Shown in pieces: positions 31,252 through 42,969 of a stretch of 64,000 nucleotides of DNA. Positions within the stretch are counted from its first letter, which is position 1. Every line of letters begins with the position of its first letter. Location of the stretch: the NCBI GenBank assembly GCA_951213105.1, contig OX578136.1, positions 154,883,178 to 154,947,177 on the forward strand. Direction: 5' to 3'. This stretch comes from Amaurobius ferox. Lineage: Eukaryota > Arthropoda > Arachnida > Araneae > Amaurobiidae. The notes under the pieces were generated by a model. The model had not been told where the DNA came from and searched no databases. It was given only the letters and a program-made list of their open reading frames with translations. The position numbers were made by a program, and so were the translations under genes.

Positions 31252-33103
31252 AAGTTGTGTGAAAAAGTGTGAAAAGATTGATGAAAAAGTGTGAAAAGAT
31301 GTGAGAAAGTTTGTGATTGATGATTAATTCTATCAACTAATTTGTTGATTGTTTGATTGTATTAACTTGATTCTTTAGAAACGTTGCTGCTGTTCCAGCA
31401 AAGATCCTATTTTCACTATAACGAGTGCCTAGTAGGTAATGTGCAGATTTTCTAGGTAATTTGCAGATTACCTAGGTAACTTGAAAAAACGAAATAATTT
31501 TCGGCACTTAAACGAATCACCCTAGTTAATCTGCACATTACCTAGATAATCTGTAGAATTACTGATTTCTGCACTTTAGCGGTAGCATATATATAACAGT
31601 AATTAGGGGTATATATAGAACAGTAAGTGTGAAAAGATTGATGGAAAAGTGTGAAAAGATGTGAAAAAGTTTGATTGATGATTGATTATATCAACTAATT
31701 TGTTGATTGTTTGATTGTATTAACTTGATACTTTAGAAACGTTGCTGCTGTTCCAGCAAAGATCTTATTTTCACTTTAACGAGTGCCTAGTAGGTAATGT
31801 GCAGATTATCTAGGTAATTAGCAGATTACCTAGGTAACTTGAGAAATGAAATAATTTTCTGCACTTAAACAAATCACCCTAGTTAATTTGCACATTACCT
31901 AGATAATATGTAGAATTACTGATTTCTGCACTTTAGCGGTAGCATATATATAACAGTAATTAGGGGTATATATATAACAGTAAGTGTGAAAAGATTGATG
32001 AAAAAGTGTGAAAAGATGTGAAAGTTTGTGATTGATGATTGATTCTATCAACTAATTTGTTGATTGTTTGATTGTATTAACTTGATACTTTAGAAACGTT
32101 GCTGCTGTTCCAACAAAGATCTCATTTTAACTTTAACGAGTGCCTAGTAGGTAATGTGCAGATTATCTAGGTAATTTGCAGATTACCTAGGTGACTTGAG
32201 AAATGAAATACTTTTCGGCACTTAAACGAATCACCCTTGATAATATGCACATTACCTAGATAATCTGTAGAATTACTGATTTCTGCACTTTAGCGGTAGC
32301 ATATATATAACAGTAATTAGGGGTATACACATAACAGTAAGTGTTGTTGTTGAAACCCAGACCGTCCGACCTACCAGAAAGGTGTAAGGTAATAACAGTA
32401 AGTGTAAAAAGATTGATGAAAAAGTGTGAAAAGATGTGAAAAATTTTGTGATTGATGATTGATTCTATCAACTAATTTGTTGATTGTTTGATTGTATTAA
32501 CTTGATACTATAGAAACGTTGCTGCTGTTCCAGCAAAGATCTTATTTTCACTTTAACGAGTGCCTAGTAGGTAATGTGCAGATTATCTAGGTAATTTGCA
32601 GATTACCTAGGTAACTTGAGAAATAAAATAATTTTCGGCACTTAAACGAATCACCCTTGTTAATCTGCACATTACCTAGATGATCTGTAGAATTACTGAT
32701 TTCTGCACTTTAGCGGTAGCATATATATAACAGTAATTAGGGGTATATACATAACAGTAAGTGTGAAAAGATTGATGAAAAAGTGTGAAAAGATGTGAAA
32801 AAGTTTGTGATTGATGATTGATTCTATCAACTAATTTGTTGATTGTTTGATTGTATTAACTTGATACTTTAGAAACGTTGCTGCTGTTCCAGCAAAGATC
32901 TTATTTTCACTTTAACGAGTGCCTATTAGGTAATGTGCAGATTGTCTAGGTAATTTGCAGATTACCTAGGTAATTTGGGAAATGAAACAATTTTCTGCAC
33001 TTTCACGGATCACCCTAGTTAATCTGCACATTACCTAAATAATCTGTAGAATAACTGATTTCTGCACTTTAGCGGTAGCATATATATAACAGTAATTAGG
33101 GGA
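31252..33103 (+). repeat. ~358-bp tandem array, about five units
   Basis: The marker GTTGCTGCTGTTCC recurs at about 31382, 31739, 32096, 32516 and 32876, giving spacings of about 357, 357, 420 and 360; the 420 interval is explained by a 61-bp SINE-plus-duplication insertion. Each unit contains GTGAAAAGATTGATG, CTATCAACTAATTTGTTGAT, AGTGCCTAGTAGGTAATGTG, repeated TTACCTAGGTAA motifs, TCTGCACTTTAGCGGTAGC and ATATATAACAGTAA. Every unit therefore ends with a copy of the element's right terminus. Confidence 0.9.
32344..32392 (-). mobile_element. 5'-truncated SINE inside one tandem unit
   Basis: 49 bp matching the 3' end of the 285-bp SINE. It is flanked by TAACAGTAAGTG at 32332-32343 and 32393-32404, a perfect 12-bp target duplication, so it is an insertion, truncated at integration. 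Confidence 0.92.
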
Positions 33104-33921
33104 TTCCTTTTGCATTTATCAAAATAGTGAATTATATATAGTAAATATAATAACAGGGACCGCCAGAAATTTTGACAACGTCCTCTTACCATGTTCTAGA
33201 GTACCGGAATGCTACAGAAAAAACTTAAAAGTCTGCCAGCTCTAAGAGCGTAATCACGCTTAAATTCTTACTCGCACAAAAAAGTTCTAATATCACGTGA
33301 GAGTAACTAAGCGGTTTTGTTCAAGGTCAATCCGGCGAGGGGCAGTTGGAATCCCCATTCGCCTCTTTCATTTGTTTGCTTACATTTTCTATACAATACA
33401 GCTTGGACTCTCTGTCTCCACACTGTAATTGAAATAAAGGCAATGGGTGTTTCCAAATGCTATAAATAGTTGAATTTTATTATACAAATCTGGGTGGTCC
33501 TGAGTGCTGGACAATTTGCTTGCCTTAAAAGTGCACTGGATCCACTAATTATTGCTTTTTCTGATGGGAATGAAAATATCTCTTATTGTCTCGGATGCTT
33601 TTACTATCTAAACAAAATCAGCAGATGTCTTGTAATTCTGGGTGGTCTCTATTTGATAAAAAGTAGTGTTTGGCTTTTTCATTAACTTTGAATTTTGAGC
33701 CCTAAGGGAAGTGAATGTTTTTTCGCCAAGGCTAAAAAAAATAAGTTTTAACAGTGCGTGTGTACTTGCAATCAAATGCAAAAATTAAGTTTAATTTAAA
33801 TTTAGAAAAGAAAGATAAAATATGTATGACAATCTAAATTGTCACGACATGACTATTTTTTTCTTTTATTCTTCTAAGGCTTCGTAGCTTATTCTGCCTT
33901 GATTACACCCTATTTTCATGC
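33104..33921. other. Intergenic DNA, nothing recognised
   Basis: Mixed AT-rich sequence. An open frame at 33470-33685 has no recognisable domain. Confidence 0.45.
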
Positions 33922-34031
33922 CTATTTTCATACCTACTTTATTAACCTTTTGCTTACGGGAGGGACAGGCTTCCATTAGGAAGCCTGTCCCTCCCGTAAG
34001 CAAAAGGTTAATAAAGTAGGTATGAAAATAG
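33922..34031. repeat. Perfect 110-bp palindrome containing a TTAA-flanked core
   Basis: Arms 33922-33974 and 33979-34031 are perfect reverse complements over 53 bp with a 4-nt ATTA loop. Within it, TTAA at 33942-33945 and 34008-34011 flanks a 62-bp core starting CCTTTTGCTTACGGG, the same terminus as the element at 8790. The perfect pairing extends about 20 bp beyond each TTAA into flanking DNA, which a simple MITE insertion would not produce. Confidence 0.9.
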
Positions 34032-34566
34032 AAATATGACATATATTCAAAAATAAAGACTCTTGTTGCGTCAAAACTCTGTATATATACTTACGTCATT
34101 TTGCAGAAATAAGTACGTACTCATATTTCAAACATATTCCTCAAAGTTGATATAGCGAAATGACGTATTTCAAGATACATCATTTTGCCTTTACAAGCTG
34201 ATTGGACATTATTTTAATGGACTTATGTAAAATATTTTTGTATTTAAATTAAAGTAGATATGGGTATAGAAATATGACATACGTTCAAAAGTATACAGTC
34301 TCTTGTGACCTGAAAATTCGCGTATAACAGACGTATAAAAACTTAAGTCACTTGGTTCACCTTTTATAAATATACACATCGGGAAGTATATTTATAAAGT
34401 GACGTATATAGACTTACGTCACTTTGCAGAAATAAGTATGTACTCATATTTCAAATATATTTCTCACAGTTGATATAGCAAAACGACGTAAGTAAGAAAT
34501 ACGCTACCTTTTCTTAGAACAAGTTTTCACAGTTGAAATCCCAAAAGGACGTGAGAAATACACTAT
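34032..34566. other. Intergenic DNA with internal duplications
   Basis: Related segments recur here: GAAATATGACATAYRTTCAAAA at about 34030 and 34268, and ACTCATATTTCAAA.ATATT.CTCA at about 34112 and 34442. The class is unknown and there is no gene signal. Confidence 0.5.
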
Positions 34567-34703
34567 TACTTTCCTTATATACATAATGTATAAGGAAAGT
34601 ATTGTGACGGGGTCGAAAATTCGAATTCGAGTTTTCGACGGGAGAGCACGCTTCAAGCATCCCTGATCACGAATCGAACATTTTTGAAGTGATGTCTGTG
34701 TGT

Positions 34704-34766
<63 letters not shown>

Positions 34767-35555
34767 TATGTGTGTGTGTGTGTGTCAGTGAGTCTGTGGA
34801 GACAATAACTGACGAACGAATGGACCGATTCGAACCAAATTTGGTACAAAAATCACAATCCGTAAACACTGGAAGCCTATTGTTTTTATACGTAATCGAA
34901 TGTTCAGAACCCCCCTAAATTTTCGAATGAAATTTTGAAAAAATCGTCAAAAAATCAAAACCGCTAATAAAGTTACGCAAATAGACATCTCTTATGTAAT
35001 TTTTCATTAGAAAACGATTGGCAAAAATTTTAGAACGCTAACATGAACCGTTCTCGAGATATTGTACATTTTCCAAAAAAATTATGAAAAAGTCACAGAA
35101 AAAAAAAATTCCTATTGAGAAACATGTTCACTTTTTATATGTAATACCATGCGATAAATTGAGTGACATCATTCTCGTGGATCTAGCTCGTTCCATTCAT
35201 GAAAAAATATACTTTGAATAATACTTTTGTATTTGAACGCCAATAGTCATTTATCAGCTGTAAGAATAACTTTTTTCTTAGTGCATAACGCTTGGCGAGA
35301 TTTTCGCGACGAATTTGGCGGAATGTCGCCAACTTGACGACTTTTTTAAAATGTTGCCAAATTAATGAAAATCTCGCCAAATGGATAAAAATGATGCTAA
35401 ATCAATGAAAATGACGACTAATTGTCGAAAATTCAATATCTTGGAAAGAATATTAGTATCTACTATAAGAAAAACCTAATTTTTTACTGTAAAAGTAGTA
35501 AATTCATTACATTATATAAGGAAAGTCATGTGTTGCCCACATCAGATTTTTTTTT
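34567..35555 (-). mobile_element. Hairpin-ended repeat family 1, copy E (expanded TG tract)
   Basis: Full-length minus-orientation copy: hairpin at 34567-34600, TCTGATGTGGGCAACACATG end at about 35529-35547. Its TG microsatellite (about 34693-34784) is the longest of the seven copies, showing that length variation in this family is concentrated in the microsatellite. Confidence 0.8.
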
Positions 35556-36054
35556 ATTTGTAAATGTCGTTACAATATATAAGGTAAAGCGCAGTAAGTG
35601 CGAAACTTGCATAAACTAGCAAATAAAAAAATAAAACGGGTTTGAATGAACTTTCTCCTATTAAGTATGCGAGCTGTGAAAGATTTGAAATTAAAATTAA
35701 TTGTGAAATTAAAAGTATAAAAAAGTAATTTCAATATTTGAGAATCCTCATACAATAGAGCCTACAAGTTGTTAGAATTTGAATATTAAATTAAATAAAT
35801 TAGAATACAGGAAATCAATGAAATAACAGTAATATACATATTTGTATAGCTAAAACGTATTTAATATACAGGAGCGCATTTAAATCACAATGCATGCAAG
35901 TGCACACATTTTGATTAGATGTTCAAAAGTTGCTGTTTACTTATTTGTATGAAGTGTAGTGAGCCACATCTGATTCTTTTAAACTGTGTTGATTGTTATT
36001 AATGACGTAAAATTCTGAAGTTCTGATCTTTATAAATGCCACTTTTTAGTATGA
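35556..36054. other. Intergenic DNA, nothing recognised
   Basis: AT-rich with stops in all frames. Confidence 0.5.
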
Positions 36055-36106
36055 ACTGAATGTTTATTTTATTACATCTAACTTTTATTTATATTTAGCA
36101 TTTGAA

Positions 36107-36152
<46 letters not shown>

Positions 36153-36237
36153 TCTATTTCAATTTATGATGACAAGGGGTCAGCAATTTTTTTTAATTTC
36201 TAAGAGGTTCTTGAGTTTAAAGGTTTGGGAACCACTG
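36055..36237 (+). mobile_element. hAT-like element, 3' end fragment
   Basis: Collinear with the right part of 6421-7045 (TTTCAATTTATGATG, AGGGGTC, CTTGAGTTTAAAGG) and ends with the better-preserved terminus GGTTTGGGAACCACTG. A (TA)n tract at 36111-36150 expanded inside it. Confidence 0.6.
36111..36150. repeat. (TA)n microsatellite
   Basis: A pure TA run inside the hAT-like fragment. Confidence 0.95.
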
Positions 36238-39200
36238 AAAAAAATATTTGTTGATGGCATTTAATTTGAAATCAAACGTTTTAATTTTTTGAACGTAAAT
36301 TAAGGAAATCTTATCTTATAAATTAGGTATTATCTGAATGGCCATCAATTTGGAATAATTTTGTTAATCGTTTACACAAAATACTCAAAATTCCGCAATT
36401 TCTTTTATTTAATTTTTTTTCCCTCATGACTCCCAAATACGTAGAATTTCGAAGAAGATTATATTGCTTGATATAATACCTATATTTCAAAGTTAACGGC
36501 TTTGATGAAATGTGATAATGAGTCTATCGTTGAATGACTAACAATCTCAGTAAATGACAGGCAAATTTACGACTAGGGTGAAAATGGCCCGGCATTGCGT
36601 AAGTTAAATTCTTCGTAAATTAAGTTCTCAATGTAATACAGATTTCGACAAGCGCGTATATTTCTGTGTAATACCGAGTTTTATTTATTTATTTTTCATT
36701 TTAGAACACTCGTAAAGGCTATTTGAGTTATTTTGCTAATAATTTAGATGTGCATTGATGTCGTATAAAGTAATAGACATCTGGCATATTTATTAAAGTG
36801 TCATCACAGGTTGTGTAAAAATCTATGCTGATTAACGTGATTTAAATATCTAATTTTTAGATTATTAAATATAGAAATATGTGAAACTTCATATTTAAAT
36901 ACGTATTTTTGATAATTTTTAATCATTTACAAATCTCTTGTATAAAAATGTTAAAAATTTAATAAAAATATTTTAATTTTAAAGACACAAAGTTTAAAGT
37001 TGTTTAATTCTTCTTCTATAAAAAATAACATTTTATTTCTTTTAATGCTCGACAATTTAAATGTTTTACGTGTGACATTTTTTCGAAGCAATTTCCTCTC
37101 TTAAAATTTCGTATGTATGAAAAATAGTACGATTTTTAAACATTTAAAAAGTTACACTATTAAACTTATATAGACTATATTTTAAAACAGTTTACTTTTT
37201 TTACTGGCAAAGGGATTTTCAAAATGGTGAAAAAAAATGAGCTCTTAATAAACTGAAAATTAATGTTAGCTTCTGTATAAAAAGGTTAATCTTTGATTTT
37301 CAGTCTTTGAAGCCTACTATATGATTATTGAACAAAATGGGTGTCGCAGTTTCAATGCAGACATTAAAACAACACACACATTTATTTTATTCCATGTCAG
37401 AAACTTTAGGTTTTAAGCCATTCTGATTTCCCATTTTGTTTTGATTTTCATCTGCTTGTATGCAAATTCATCCTGTTTATTCTTCACTTTGTAATAAACC
37501 TGTGCATAGATGCATGTCCGATAAAAGGTCATTATTATCAATTAGAAGCATACTTCTAATTTGAAAATTTATTAGCATGAAATACGTTTTTTTTTCATAT
37601 ATTTCTTGTAATGGGTGGCATTTTCATAAAAATAGAAGATGGTGAATTTCTATACGGCCCCCCTTGAACAAAAAAGTTGCTCTGTACAGTAAATAGTCAA
37701 GAGAAGAAAAATCGCGGTGCAATTATTTGCAATATTCATAAATATATTCACAATAGAAATAACTTAAAAGGAAAATAACTTAATAGGCTAAAATGGGAAA
37801 ATAAGAGTTGAGTTTTTTCGAATCTGACTCGTTCCGCAGGTACTGACTACAAGTTGAACCAGTTTTTGTACAAAACGCGTCTGCTTAACTTCATTTGAAG
37901 CTAATCTCAGATTTGTAGGGGGAAATCCCGATTTTTTTAATGAGCAATAACTCACCGAATATTTCAGACAATTGAACCGCGCTTTTTCTTTTAAACTAGT
38001 TACTGACAGTTCAACTTTTACTAATCGAACCTTTTATTCTCTAAGCAGGTACAACAATTTAGACACTTATATATTTTTTTTATAAATACCACTCATTGGA
38101 TAAATATATGGAATTTCGAATTTAATTTAAACAAACTTTTAAATTGGAATTTTTTCTACAAATCCAACTAAGCTCGAAAAGAGAGTCTCAACTATGCTGA
38201 AACAGCCTGTGGTTATTCACAATGGAAAGTAACGTAATGGAGGTGGATTTTCGATAACCCCGGAGGATGGAGGAAATGAGGATTTTCGGAAATGTGCAGA
38301 TCCTAGAGAAACCGCCCGGCGACCTATAAGGCTAAATCATAGCACACTTACAATATCAACCACGGGACAAAACTTAACAGAACTTTAATATCGATTTCAT
38401 CCCTGGGAGAGAAGGAAATGGAAAGGGGGGGGGGTGCGAAAATTAATTTCAGATCCTTCAGAAAGCCCTTGATGGTCGAGAAACTATATACACTTATAGC
38501 AATAACTATGGAGACAAAATTTAACACAATCAATTTTTGATTAAGACGCATATTTTTAACTTCAAATACACTATATTTTTAATAAAGCAAAACTAATTAA
38601 AAAATGTTGAAACCTTATTTCTAGAGTGGTAGTTTTCCTGTCTTTGACAAGTTTAAGCACTTGCTTCATATGTTTTTTCAAATCTTAAGTCATATTAAAT
38701 TTAGGCATAAAGACGACTTTTACAAAAAACTTTCCTCAGATGATTTGCTGATATCTACAATGGTAATTTAACACGGTAACAGAAGGATCCAGTTTTACCT
38801 TAGCACACCGCCGTTAATTATCTGGATCTTTTCTGAAAATATTTAAATGACAAGCAATTAATAAGTTCCAGAAATTTATTTTAACAAATAAATATTAAAT
38901 TGCAGCATTCAATTGGAAACAAATAATGATAAAATACTTGCAAACAGAGATCGCGCTAGAATTTTTCCAGAAGAGTAAAAATACTCATGGACTTGATTTG
39001 AAGTAGTATTTTGCTTTCCAGAGGAGTAATTTGTAATAAATGTACAATTACCCTAAAAAAAAGATTTTTTTTTTGTTTACAATATCGATGCGTAAAAATA
39101 CGCATGACTTAATTTATAAAGCGTATTTGTTTATTTTAAAGCGGGAAATACGCGTGTAGAGGTGTTATCTCGATCTCTGCTTGCAACAGAAGTACAAAAC

Positions 39201-39380
39201 ATAAAAATGACCCGAAAAGTATAAAATTATTCGGAATGAATTAGTGAAGATACCCTCTCTGAAAACAAAAATGCAAAGGATGGAACTTTAAATTCTCAGA
39301 TAATAAAGCGATTAAGCTTACAAAAGGCTTAGAATTTTAAATGGAATTTAATATACGATTTAGTGTCATTGGGAACATAA
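36238..39380. other. Long AT-rich intergenic stretch, nothing recognised
   Basis: 3.1 kb with no open frame of substance, no RNA gene, and no inverted or tandem structure that I can define. A G-run lies at 38427-38435. Confidence 0.5.
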
Positions 39381-39678
39381 AAGAAAAAAATCTGATGTGG
39401 GCAACACATGACTTTCCTTATATAATGCAATGAATTTACTACTTTTACAGTACAAAATAGGTTTTTCTTATAATAGATACTTATATTCGTTCCAAGATAT
39501 TAAATTCTCGACAATTAGTCGTCATTTTTATTGATTTAGCGTCATTTTTATCCATTTGGCGAGATTTTCGTTAATTTGGCAACATTTAAAAAGTCGCCAA
39601 GTTAGCGACATTCCACCAAATAAATAGCCAAAATCTCGCCAAGCGTTATGGACTGAGAAATAAGTTATTCTTATAGCA
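39381..39678 (+). mobile_element. Hairpin-ended repeat family 1, copy F, left part
   Basis: Carries the 5' end (A-run, TCTGATGTGGGCAACACATG, GACTTTCCTTATATAATG), GTCGTCATTTTTA blocks and the CGCCAA cluster, and stops abruptly in the block TAAGTTATTCTTATAGCA. The matching right part resumes at about 42459 in the same orientation. Confidence 0.8.
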
Positions 39679-39695
39679 CTCAAGAACACCGAGAA

Positions 39696-41000
39696 ATGAT
39701 TATAAAACTTAAGAAGGAAAGAGCCCAATATAAAAAGAAGATAATAAAAGAAAAAAGAGAAGCATGGCAGAGATTCTGCAGTAACACAACCGAAAAATAC
39801 GGCAGGTGCTTCAAAACGGCAAATTTTTCAAGCCACATGAAATTCAAATACAATGGACAGACAGAAGTCACTGGAACAAAGAGGAATCGCATGTGAGACT
39901 AGTAGAAACACTTCTTGGGGGTACACAACGACAAATAGAGGACACACATCTCTACACAGCCCCTTCAGTTAAGCAATTCACAAGCACTGAAATCGAATTA
40001 GCACTTTTTAGCTTAAACCCTAACAAAGCACCGGGACCGGACAATATTAACTTCTTCATCATTAGACTGGTATACAAGAAAGCACCAGGACTCCTGAAGG
40101 ACTGGCTTAACAGGTGCCTCTCGCTTGAATATTTCCCAGAATGCCTTCGGATAGGTGAAGTTGTCTTTTTTCAAAAACAAGGGAAAGATGCTAAAGATCC
40201 GAGGGCTTACAGACCCATCTGTCTATTACCAACACTGGGTAAATTGCTCGAGAAGCTGATAGGAAAAAGACTAATAGCGCACCTAGAGAAAGGCGGTTGA
40301 ATCAGCGAGCACCAACATGGTTTTAGGGAGAGGCACTCGACTGAGTCAGCTATCCTGGAGGTCCTGGATACAGGAAAGCAAAGAAAAAGATAAACACACA
40401 GTGCTTATCTCACTCGATATAAAGGGAGCATTTGACTCTTTTCCGTGGGCCACGATAAAAAGCAGAATGGAAGAAACAAGATGCCCTGGCAACATAGCTA
40501 GGACATTGTCCACGTACCTTAGTAAGATAAAATTTCGGGTCAACTGGGGTTCAGGAAGTAAAGAAATTGAAATCTTCGAGGGCTGTCCGCAAGGGTCTTG
40601 TCTAGGCCCGCTGCTTTGGACCTTGGTTGCCGATGAGGTACTTCAGACGATAAATAGCAGTGTTACAAAACTAATTGCTTGTGCTGATGATTTTATCATG
40701 ATAATGTCAGGTGGTACTAGAAGAGAACTAGAGTGAAGTGGTCAGGCTGCCATCGATCACTTTATAGGACGGTGTGATAAGATAGGACTCACAGTGTCCC
40801 TCGAGAAATCTGTGCAGATAGTATATGGAAAGAAAAAGAAAAAGCCCATGGAAAAATCGCCGACATTAAAGGTCAGCGGTCGAGGAATTCAAACGAAAAG
40901 CACGTTGAATTATCTTGGGGTGACATTAGACCAGCCCCAGTCATGGATGCCTCACGTTGAGACCTTAAAAGCCACAGTTTTACAGATGCACAGGCATCTA
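39696..41000 (+). pseudogene. LINE reverse transcriptase domain, broken
   Basis: Coding blocks in order: KEKREAWQRFCS; then, after a frame shift near 39840, LFSLNPNKAPGPDNINFFII (RT motif 1/2 region), DPRAYRPICLLPTLGKLLEK; a stop at 40298; then after a shift LISLDIKGAFDSFPW (motif A, catalytic Asp present), GCPQGSCLGPLLW (motif B), and CADDFIMIMSG (motif C, with C for the usual Y or F of YxDD-type boxes). A stop at 40734 precedes the thumb region LEKSVQIVYGKKK and LNYLGVTLD. Several frame breaks make it inactive. The key catalytic Asp residues remain readable. Confidence 0.85.
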
Positions 41001-41004
41001 GTGA

Positions 41005-41520
41005 GGTATATAATAGAAAAATTAGAACATAGGTTGTGCAGAGGTAATTGCGCACTGCCTCACCAATAAGAAGTATGTCATTATTTATATTTTCTTTCAT
41101 AACAGCATAATAATAACAATAATAAGGTAAAGAAGCTTACCTTTTCTGTACAAAGGGCGTAGTTTACTATTTCGATCCAATTCCCTTAAAGTCTTAAAAA
41201 TATCGTTTTATTATGTTTTTTTTTTTCTTGAAGTCAGGCATCTTTGTGACACGGAATAATTGCACTTGATTGAAAGAAAAGATTATTTAATTAAATTCTG
41301 CATTAAAATTTACACTTAAAAGAAACAAGCATTTTGCTCCGTCATAATACGAAACAACAACAACACAGACAGAACTTAGAGTTCACACAAGTGTAGCTGT
41401 ATATGTTTTTATGAAGCGCGCGCAGATCACATGATATAAACAAATTCCTTTTCTTGCGGAAAGGAGAGAGCGGTATTTTTTGAATTTGTCTTTTGCAGTG
41501 AGTAGAGATCATTCATTTCT
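41005..41520. other. Non-LINE stretch interrupting the LINE between RT and RNase H
   Basis: LINE coding is lost after MHRHLV (about 41005) and resumes around TWGIRPKLLKLWYLAVVERV (about 41540). The interval is AT-rich with frequent stops, so it is probably a secondary insertion. No clear terminal repeats or target duplication could be defined. Confidence 0.5.
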
Positions 41521-41529
41521 AACAGTATA

Positions 41530-42458
41530 CGCTCCCAGGACATGGGGTATTCGTCCGAAGCTACTCAAATTGTGGTACTTGGCAGTGGTTGAGAGGGTCC
41601 TCTGTTATGAGGTATTTGGGACACCAATCTGAAAGGATATCATGAAAGGAAACTGTCATCCGCACAAAGGCCTTTCTTGCTCCTGATGACAAGGGCTTAT
41701 CGTTCAACTCCGACGGAGGCCCTCCAGGTGTTGGCCGGTGTCATGCCCATCCACCTTACTCTCGCAAAGGAAGGATTAACAGCAAAAGTCAGCAGACTCA
41801 GAGTGGCTCACGAGGAGAGAGGTTTGAACTTTGTTCCGGAGGATTATGTACAAATGATACCGAGCTGAACTACACATCCAACCACAGACAGTGTTAGCAA
41901 ATATATAACAGAATATCCAACAAAGGGCAAAATAACAATATATACAGATGGCTCAAAGACAAGAATCGGCACGACAGTGGCCTTCTGCGTCTACACAGAC
42001 AACATACTAACACATAGGCAGTCATAGAGACTTCAAAATAAAAACTCAGTCTTTCAGGCAGAAATGCATGCGATTTTAGAGGCTCTAACGTGGTTGATAA
42101 AACACGGGTCGCCACCGGCTGTAATTGCCACAGACAGTCTGTCAAGTTTTGAAGCCTTGAAGAAGCACCAAACGACATCGGGGTAGGTTAGAGATGCCCA
42201 GAATCTAATTAGAAAAGTGGGTTGTAGAGTACAGCTAACTTAGGTTCCAGCACACACAGGGATAGAGGGTAATGACCTTGCGGACGAGACAGCAAAGAAC
42301 GCAACGGAACATCCTGAAGATGTAATTCATACCGGTGTTAAGCTCCCGATATCAAGCCTTAAGAGGGACTTAAAGCAATACCATATGAAAGAGTGGCAAG
42401 AACGCTGGACGGCATCAGAAAAGGGCCGTAAAACACACCCATTTACACCAGAAGTCAG
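41530..42458 (+). pseudogene. LINE C-terminal region with RNase H domain, broken
   Basis: After RPKLLKLWYLAVVERVL come RAYRSTPTEALQVLAGVMPI, then the RNase H blocks: IYTDGSKT (first Asp; about 41939), FQAEMHAILEAL (Glu; about 42055), ATDSLSSFEAL (Asp; about 42118) and VPAHTGIEGNDLADETAK (final Asp; about 42245). All four RNase H acidic positions are readable, but in-frame stops occur between them (for example at 41866-41868, 42025 and 42240). Confidence 0.85.
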
Positions 42459-42969
42459 TTTTTAAATTTATTTTAAAAATGTGCAATGCCTCAAGAAAGG
42501 TTCATGCTAGCGTTCTAAATTTTATGTCAATCGTTTTCTAAGGAAAAATTACTTAAGAAACGTCTCTTTGCATAACTTTATTAAAGGTTTTGCCTTTTTG
42601 ATGATTTTTTCAAAATTTCACTCGAAAATTTAGTGGGGTTCTGAACATTCGATTACGTTTAAAAATAACAAGCTTCCAGTATTCACGGATTGTGTTTTTT
42701 GTACCAAATTTCATTCAAATCGCTCCATTCGTTCGTGAGATATCGTCTCCACACACACACACACACACACACATACTTTTACGCATACACACATACTTTC
42801 ACACACACCCACATACTTTCACACACACACACACACACAGACAGCCATCACTTCGAAAATGTTTGATTCGTGATCAGGGATGCTTGAAACGTGCTCTCCC
42901 ATCGAAAACTCGAATTCGAATTTTCGACCCTGTCACAATACCTTATACATTATGTATATAAGGAAAGTA
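42459..42969 (+). mobile_element. Hairpin-ended repeat family 1, copy F, right part
   Basis: Resumes with AAATGTGCAATG and runs through the conserved core, a CA microsatellite (about 42750-42840, broken by TTTTACGCATA and TTTCACAC units) to the terminal TATATAAGGAAAGTA (ending 42969). About 190 bp of the family consensus between the left and right parts is missing. Confidence 0.8.

Larger units (their letters stand above)
30268..33088 (+). mobile_element. Inverted-ended element with internal tandem array (possibly Ginger-derived)
   Basis: The left end ATATATATGTTACCGCTAAAG (30270-30290 region) is the inverted complement of the right end CTTTAGCGGTAGCATATATA (about 33066-33085). Subterminal DNA on both sides is rich in GTGCACATTACCTAG / TTACCTAGGTAAT motifs in matching inverted order. 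Inside lie a short integrase-N-terminus-like ORF (30738-30917), a nested SINE (30935-31219) and about five ~358-bp direct repeats (31252-33103). Most of any autonomous coding region is missing. The ends are well supported; the superfamily is inference from the ORF. Confidence 0.6.
39679..42458 (+). mobile_element. LINE (non-LTR retrotransposon) fragment, RT plus RNase H, truncated at both ends
   Basis: Fills the gap in repeat copy F. Reading order: a basic N-terminal part, the RT domain, then an RNase H domain. RT followed by RNase H places it in the I/R1-like group of LINEs (family knowledge). There is no endonuclease domain and no 3' tail: both ends of the LINE are missing, and each junction falls inside the host repeat. 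An additional ~500-bp stretch without LINE coding (about 41005-41520) interrupts it. Confidence 0.82.

Noticed and set aside
33300..33400. tRNA-like GGAATCCCC stretch
   Set aside because: A B-box-like string without an A box at proper distance and no cloverleaf pairing.
34504..34918. Open frames rich in His-Thr and Val-Cys
   Set aside because: Translations of the CA/TG microsatellite in copy E.
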